Below, piece after piece: positions 60,538 to 64,000 of a stretch of 64,000 nucleotides of DNA. Each line of letters opens with the position of its first letter. The first letter of the stretch is position 1. The translations under genes were made by a program, and so were the position numbers. Origin of the DNA: Burkholderia sp. HI2500 (GTDB taxonomy: Bacteria > Pseudomonadota > Gammaproteobacteria > Burkholderiales > Burkholderiaceae). The DNA lies in contig NZ_NKFL01000006.1 in the NCBI RefSeq assembly GCF_002223055.1, positions 2,604,001 through 2,668,000 of the forward strand, in the 5' to 3' direction. The notes beneath the pieces are model-generated. The model ran no database searches. It worked only from the letters and a program-made list of their open reading frames with translations, and was not told where the DNA came from.

Positions 60538-61172
60538 AAAATGTCTTTCTGATCGCCGGATCAATTGCTGCGCTGATTATTGCATACTTAGCCATCGATT
60601 GGCTTTTACCAAACAGCATGCACAATGGACTCGTCATCGCCTCTCTTTACTTCATCAAAGAGATCGGCGTTACAATTCTCTTTTTGATTGCACTGTTTTT
60701 TGGATACAGAGCATACCGCATTTATAAGACGGAAAAATCGTTCCCCCATGAACTTCTCAAGATGCTGCCAATCATCATTTTTTGGCTCGCCATTGTTATT
60801 TTTGGGGCAAACTTCTTTATGGGAAGCGACAGCTACAACTGCACAAAGCACAACTACAATCAGCAACTGAATGGTGGCATCAAAGAATTTCAAGGGGAAA
60901 AATATACTATCAACATCTGTGGAAGCGGGGTTAATAATAGCCACTTCCTCGGCGATAACATGGATTCCGTTCAATTGACCGTGCTCGATGCACAAGGTCA
61001 AGTTCAGGTCAAAAGGAATTACAAGGTCTTTTGGGATGGGCAGCCGGGTCATGAACCTCTGACCATCGGACCAAACAGCATTACCTACCAAGATGATGAT
61101 AAGCAAGCGGACTATACGATCACCATGCCACCGACTTTAATCGAAAAACTCAAGGCGCGACTGCCATTTTAG
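60501..61172 (+). CDS. Putative immunity protein (inner-membrane with periplasmic domain)
   Basis: 223 aa from ATG 60501, overlapping the effector end by 37 bp; a GTG at 60534 giving a GTGA overlap is the alternative start. Three membrane spans are visible (VFLIAGSIAALIIAYLAIDW; VTILFLIALFFGYRAYRIYK; LLKMLPIIIFWLAIVIFGAN). They are followed by a beta-rich domain of about 110 residues with two cysteines (YNCTKHNYNQQLNGG; INICGSGVNNSHFLGD). This layout suits immunity to a toxin acting in the periplasm or inner membrane. It depends on the adjacent effector call; no sequence family is recognised. Confidence 0.6.
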   Translation: MPSVRQYFYRSVKNVFLIAGSIAALIIAYLAIDWLLPNSMHNGLVIASLYFIKEIGVTILFLIALFFGYRAYRIYKTEKSFPHELLKMLPIIIFWLAIVIFGANFFMGSDSYNCTKHNYNQQLNGGIKEFQGEKYTINICGSGVNNSHFLGDNMDSVQLTVLDAQGQVQVKRNYKVFWDGQPGHEPLTIGPNSITYQDDDKQADYTITMPPTLIEKLKARLPF

Positions 61173-61186
61173 AGTCGCTAACACAA

Positions 61187-61503
61187 CCTGGACATGAGAC
61201 TGCGAACGTCATATCGTCGCGGCATGGCGACACGCAAAATCAGTAGCGAGTTGTGGGCGACGCTGGAACCGTTGATTCCGAAGTTCACGCCACCTCCCAA
61301 GGGTGGACGGCGGCGCACGATCGATGATCGAGCAGCGCTGAACGGCATCCTGTATGTACTGCAGACCGGTATTCCTTGGGAAGACCTCCCTCAGGAGTTG
61401 GGCTTTGGCAGTGGTATGACGGGCTGGCGACGTCTACGAGATTGGCGGGACGCCGGCGTATGGGAGCGGCTGCATCTGGCGATGACATGAATCCATGTCC
61501 AAG
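61187..61503. repeat. Inverted repeat flanking the transposase fragment
   Basis: CCTGGACATG at 61187-61196 and its inverse CATGTCCAAG at 61494-61503 match at 9 of 10 positions. They lie just outside the transposase fragment, which ends at 61490. They could be leftover IS ends or a deletion scar; the element is too short to be complete. Confidence 0.35.
61224..61490 (+). mobile_element. IS5-family (IS427-type) transposase fragment
   Basis: 88 codons from ATG 61224: MATRKISSELWATLEPLIPK, RRTIDDRAALNGILYVLQTG and IPWEDLPQELGFGSGMTGWR. This is the first half (OrfA region) of an IS5-family transposase. The frame stops after LHLAMT, where the family carries on to the DDE region, so the catalytic domain is missing. 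It is inactive. It marks the right end of the island, just before the minus-strand membrane protein gene. Confidence 0.85.
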
Positions 61504-61616
61504 TTTATGTCCAAGCGTCTAAATCGACATCGAGAAATCGCTTTAAATGCAATAGTGTAGGCGGCTTTCTCTTGCTTCTGCATCGAGACGCCGCACGCCT
61601 TTACGTCGTTAAACCA

Positions 61617-62408
61617 TCACCCGCCCGGTTCGCGCCCGACCTGTTCGAGCGGCGGGTTGAACCCGAGCACCGTGTACTCCCGCACGGACACCGTTCCTTT
61701 CCCCGCCGCGCCCTGCACGACGACCGCGCGCACCGCACCGGCCCGGTCGAATGTCAGGCGGGTGCCGAGGGTCGCGTTGCGCAGCGCCTCCAGTTCCTCG
61801 ATGCGCGCGATCGCCAGCTTGCGCACCGCGCCGGACACGTACACCGGCAGGAACACCAGCGCGATGAAGATCGACACCGCGTCCTTCCAGGCGGTGTCCA
61901 GCACCGGCTGCCCCGACAGCACGAGTGACAGCGAGGTCGCCGCGACGAAGATCGCGAGCACGGTCGCGCCCACGCCGAGCGACGAGAACCGCTCGGACGC
62001 CTTCTTCATGCGCGCCTTCACGAGCGCACGCGTGGTCGCGGCGGGCACCAGCCATTCGCGCTGCGCGCCGTAGTACCCGGCGAAGCCGAGGAACAGCGTC
62101 GCGACGGCGCTGATGCCGATGGCGGTGTACAGCGCGTCGAACAGCATGCAGACGAATTCGAGCACGAACACGATCACCGGCGGCCACAGCAGCAGACGGA
62201 ACGAATAGCCGTCGCGGCCGTGCCCGCGGATCCACCATTTCACCGGCGGCAGGTCCCAGAAGCGGCTCTCGCGGCGGAGTGAAAGTTCTTCGTCGTCGGT
62301 CAATTCTTCACCTGTGGTGCTCCGTTGCGTCGGGTTCGGCTGATGCAGATGATGCGGCTGATGCCGCTGAAACGGGAATGAATACCTGGGGTTATCGATT
62401 GATCCCAA
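61617..62408 (-). CDS. Membrane protein of unknown function
   Basis: 263 aa from a TTG at 62408, which is uncertain; no ATG is in phase in the first 90 codons. Spans: LLLWPPVIVFVLEFVCMLFD, ISAVATLFLGFAGYYGA, TVLAIFVAATSLSLVLSGQP and AVSIFIALVFLPVYVSGAVR. A His/Pro-rich start (FPFQRHQPHHLHQPNPT) may be a linker if the true start is further in. The C-terminal ~75 residues are cytoplasmic. Its stop is about 125 bp from the IS fragment. Confidence 0.7.
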   Translation of the reverse strand: MGSIDNPRYSFPFQRHQPHHLHQPNPTQRSTTGEELTDDEELSLRRESRFWDLPPVKWWIRGHGRDGYSFRLLLWPPVIVFVLEFVCMLFDALYTAIGISAVATLFLGFAGYYGAQREWLVPAATTRALVKARMKKASERFSSLGVGATVLAIFVAATSLSLVLSGQPVLDTAWKDAVSIFIALVFLPVYVSGAVRKLAIARIEELEALRNATLGTRLTFDRAGAVRAVVVQGAAGKGTVSVREYTVLGFNPPLEQVGREPGG

Positions 62409-62505
62409 AGATTCATTAGACAGTGTCTCCGCCGCCGCGCGATGCTGGCCCGGCCAGTGAACGCGGCGTCATTGTCACGCCGCGCACGAGAATGGAGTGA
62501 GACAC

Positions 62506-63783
62506 ATGCCTAACGACCACCGTCAACGGCGCCACACGCTGTGGCTGCTGTGCGCGCTTTCTTTCATCCTCTACGTCGACCGCGTCAACCTCGCGACCGC
62601 GGCCGGCGCGATCAAGGCCGAACTCGGCCTGTCGAATACCGAACTCGGCGTCGCATTCTCCGCGTTCGCGTATTCGTATGCAATCTGCCAGATCGGCGGC
62701 GGCTGGATCGCCGACCGGTTCGGCGCCCGCATCACGCTGATCGGCTGCGGGCTGATCTGGGTCGTGTCGACCTTCGCCACCGGGCTCGTGCACAGCCTCG
62801 GGCTGCTGTTCGCCGCGCGCCTGCTGCTCGGCATCGGCGAAGGCGCGACGCTGCCCGCCCAGGCCCGTGCGATCACCCACTGGTTCCCGCGCGAGCGGCG
62901 CGGCGTCGTGCAGGGCTTCACGCATTCGTTCTCGCGGCTCGGCAACGCGGTCACGCCGCCGATCGTCGCCGCGCTGATGACCTGGCTGTCGTGGCGCGCC
63001 GCGTTCTTCGTGATCGGCGCGGTCACGCTGGTGTGGCTCGCATGGTGGATCGTCGGCTTCCGCGAACATCCGCTCGGCGACGAAGCCGGCACCGGCCGCA
63101 CGCGCACCGCCCGCCCTGCGCCGCCCGCCGGCCCGACGCCGTGGGGGCCGCTGTTCCGCCGGATGGCGCCGACCATCTTCGTCTACTTCTGCTACGGCTG
63201 GACCGCGTGGCTGTTCTTCACGTGGCTGCCGACGTTCTTCCTGAACGGCCAGGGCCTGAACCTGAAGTCGACCGCGCTGTTCGCGTCCGGCGTGTTCTTC
63301 GCGGGCGTGGTCGGCGACACGCTCGGCGGCTGGCTGTGCGACCGGATCTACCGGAAGACCGGCAACCTCGCGCTGTCGCGCCAGAGCGTGATCGTCGCGA
63401 GCTTCGTCGGCGCGCTCGTGTGCCTGCTGCCGCTCGCGGTCGTGCATTCGACGGCCGGCGTCGCGCTGTGCCTGTCGGGGTCGTTCCTGTGCCTCGAACT
63501 GACGATCGGGCCGATCTGGGCCGTGCCGAGCGACATCGCGCCGACCCACGCCGGCATCGCGAGCGGGATGATGAACGCGGGCTCCGCGATCTCGGGGATC
63601 CTGTCGCCGATCCTGTTCGGCTATCTCGTCGATCGCACGGGGAGCTGGACCGTGCCGTTCATCGGCTCGGTCGCGATGCTGCTGATCGGCATCGTCGCCG
63701 CGCTGCGGATTCGCCCGGATCGCTCGTTGGCGGAATCGAGGTCGGCGCTCGCTGACGCGCCTGCGGCGCCGTCGGTGCACTGA
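62506..63783 (+). CDS. MFS transporter (ACS family, organic-anion type)
   Basis: 425 aa from ATG 62506, preferred over GTG 62497 for the GGAG 8 bases before it. WLLCALSFILYVDRVNLATA (span 1 with DRVN), GEGATLPAQARAITHWFPRE and HSFSRLGNAVTPPIVAALM are typical of the glucarate/galactonate/phthalate group. A central linker of about 35 residues (EAGTGRTRTARPAPPAGPTP) separates the halves. Divergent from the 61617-62408 gene. No enzyme genes are in view, so the substrate is open. Confidence 0.9.
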   Translation: MPNDHRQRRHTLWLLCALSFILYVDRVNLATAAGAIKAELGLSNTELGVAFSAFAYSYAICQIGGGWIADRFGARITLIGCGLIWVVSTFATGLVHSLGLLFAARLLLGIGEGATLPAQARAITHWFPRERRGVVQGFTHSFSRLGNAVTPPIVAALMTWLSWRAAFFVIGAVTLVWLAWWIVGFREHPLGDEAGTGRTRTARPAPPAGPTPWGPLFRRMAPTIFVYFCYGWTAWLFFTWLPTFFLNGQGLNLKSTALFASGVFFAGVVGDTLGGWLCDRIYRKTGNLALSRQSVIVASFVGALVCLLPLAVVHSTAGVALCLSGSFLCLELTIGPIWAVPSDIAPTHAGIASGMMNAGSAISGILSPILFGYLVDRTGSWTVPFIGSVAMLLIGIVAALRIRPDRSLAESRSALADAPAAPSVH

Positions 63784-63887
63784 GGCGGGTCGTCGCGGTT
63801 TCGCCTGCGTCGGCCGTCTCGCCGGCATCGCAATCACGCTTCGTTGCGTTCCGCGATGGTGGTGCATGACCGACTCGGCTTGCGCGG

Positions 63888-64000
63888 TTAGCTTGGTTAG
63901 CTTGGTTAGCTTGGTTGGCTTGGTTGGCTTGGTTGGCTCGGTTAGCTCCGCTGATCCGGCTGGTTCGGCTGGTTCGGCTGGTTCGGCTGGTTCGGCTGGT
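63888..64000. repeat. 9-bp tandem repeat reaching the window end
   Basis: Twelve consecutive 9-bp units from 63888 plus a partial unit: three TTAGCTTGG, two TTGGCTTGG, three variable units, a unit ending CGG, then four CTGGTTCGG. The array starts about 100 bp after the MFS stop. On the minus strand the last units read Pro-Asn-Gln repeats ending at a TAA (63942-63944), so the array could be the C-terminus of a gene that lies mostly outside the window. Confidence 0.85.

Larger units (their letters stand above)
57918..61616. mobile_element. AT-rich genomic island with broken mobility genes and an intact effector/immunity-like pair
   Basis: Between the sensor-kinase stop and the next chromosomal gene the base composition turns visibly AT-rich (densest from about 58306 to 61180), and codon use changes with it. 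The order is integrase remnant, PAAR remnant, effector candidate, immunity candidate, then an IS5-type transposase fragment. Integrase, PAAR and transposase are all disrupted while the two genes between them are open. No tRNA or clear attachment-site duplication was found at the edges, so the boundaries are approximate. Confidence 0.75.

Noticed and set aside
1..64000. tRNA, rRNA or CRISPR features
   Set aside because: No cloverleaf, rRNA signature or regularly spaced 25-40-bp repeat array was seen on either strand.

Overview
The window is high-GC, densely coded proteobacterial DNA. Its gene content fits a secondary chromosome of a Burkholderia species, most likely the B. cepacia complex: OmpC-type porins, DUF4148 and DUF3309 proteins, an S21 paralogue beside a cold-shock gene, BenE, PolB, and many LysR/AraC regulators paired with transport and catabolic genes. 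This assignment rests on recognising families; no database was searched.

Layout. 1-7.8 kb: an amino-acid ABC binding protein (cut by the window start), an acetylpolyamine-type deacetylase divergent from an Lrp regulator, a lipoprotein, a malate:quinone oxidoreductase carrying a signal peptide, a zinc-ribbon gene coupled to dbpA, and a PhnD-like protein. 8-21 kb: a desaturase, BenE, NmrA with an AraC regulator, a LysR regulator divergent from a type II NADH dehydrogenase, a HAD-like protein preceded by the same LysR-type element, a MINPP-like phosphatase lipoprotein, AlaX with a sterol desaturase, and an AraC regulator. 21-28.5 kb: a possible small RNA, a CSS-EAL phosphodiesterase, and a minus-strand run of very small genes that includes S21 and CspA. 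28.6-35.6 kb: PolB, a J-domain protein, DUF4148, and a secreted hydrolase behind a membrane-anchored helical protein resembling a lipase foldase.

36-48 kb holds two uptake-and-catabolism modules. One is a PLP-fold enzyme, an aldonolactone-type oxidase, an MFS carrier, a porin and an AraC regulator. The other is a CaiB CoA-transferase, an MFS carrier, a PqaA-type hydrolase, a porin and a BON protein, with a divergent LysR. 49-54.7 kb holds a LysR gene and an operon of histidine phosphatase, APH-type kinase, two SDRs and an acyl-CoA dehydrogenase. That combination is the gene logic of kinase-dependent 4-hydroxyacid breakdown.

58-61.5 kb is an AT-richer foreign island inserted after an AdeRS-like two-component pair. 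Its integrase, PAAR spike and transposase genes are all broken. Between them lie two intact overlapping genes that look like a type VI secretion effector and its membrane immunity protein, which is the best candidate here for an undescribed system. The window ends with a membrane protein, an MFS carrier and a 9-bp tandem repeat running off the edge.
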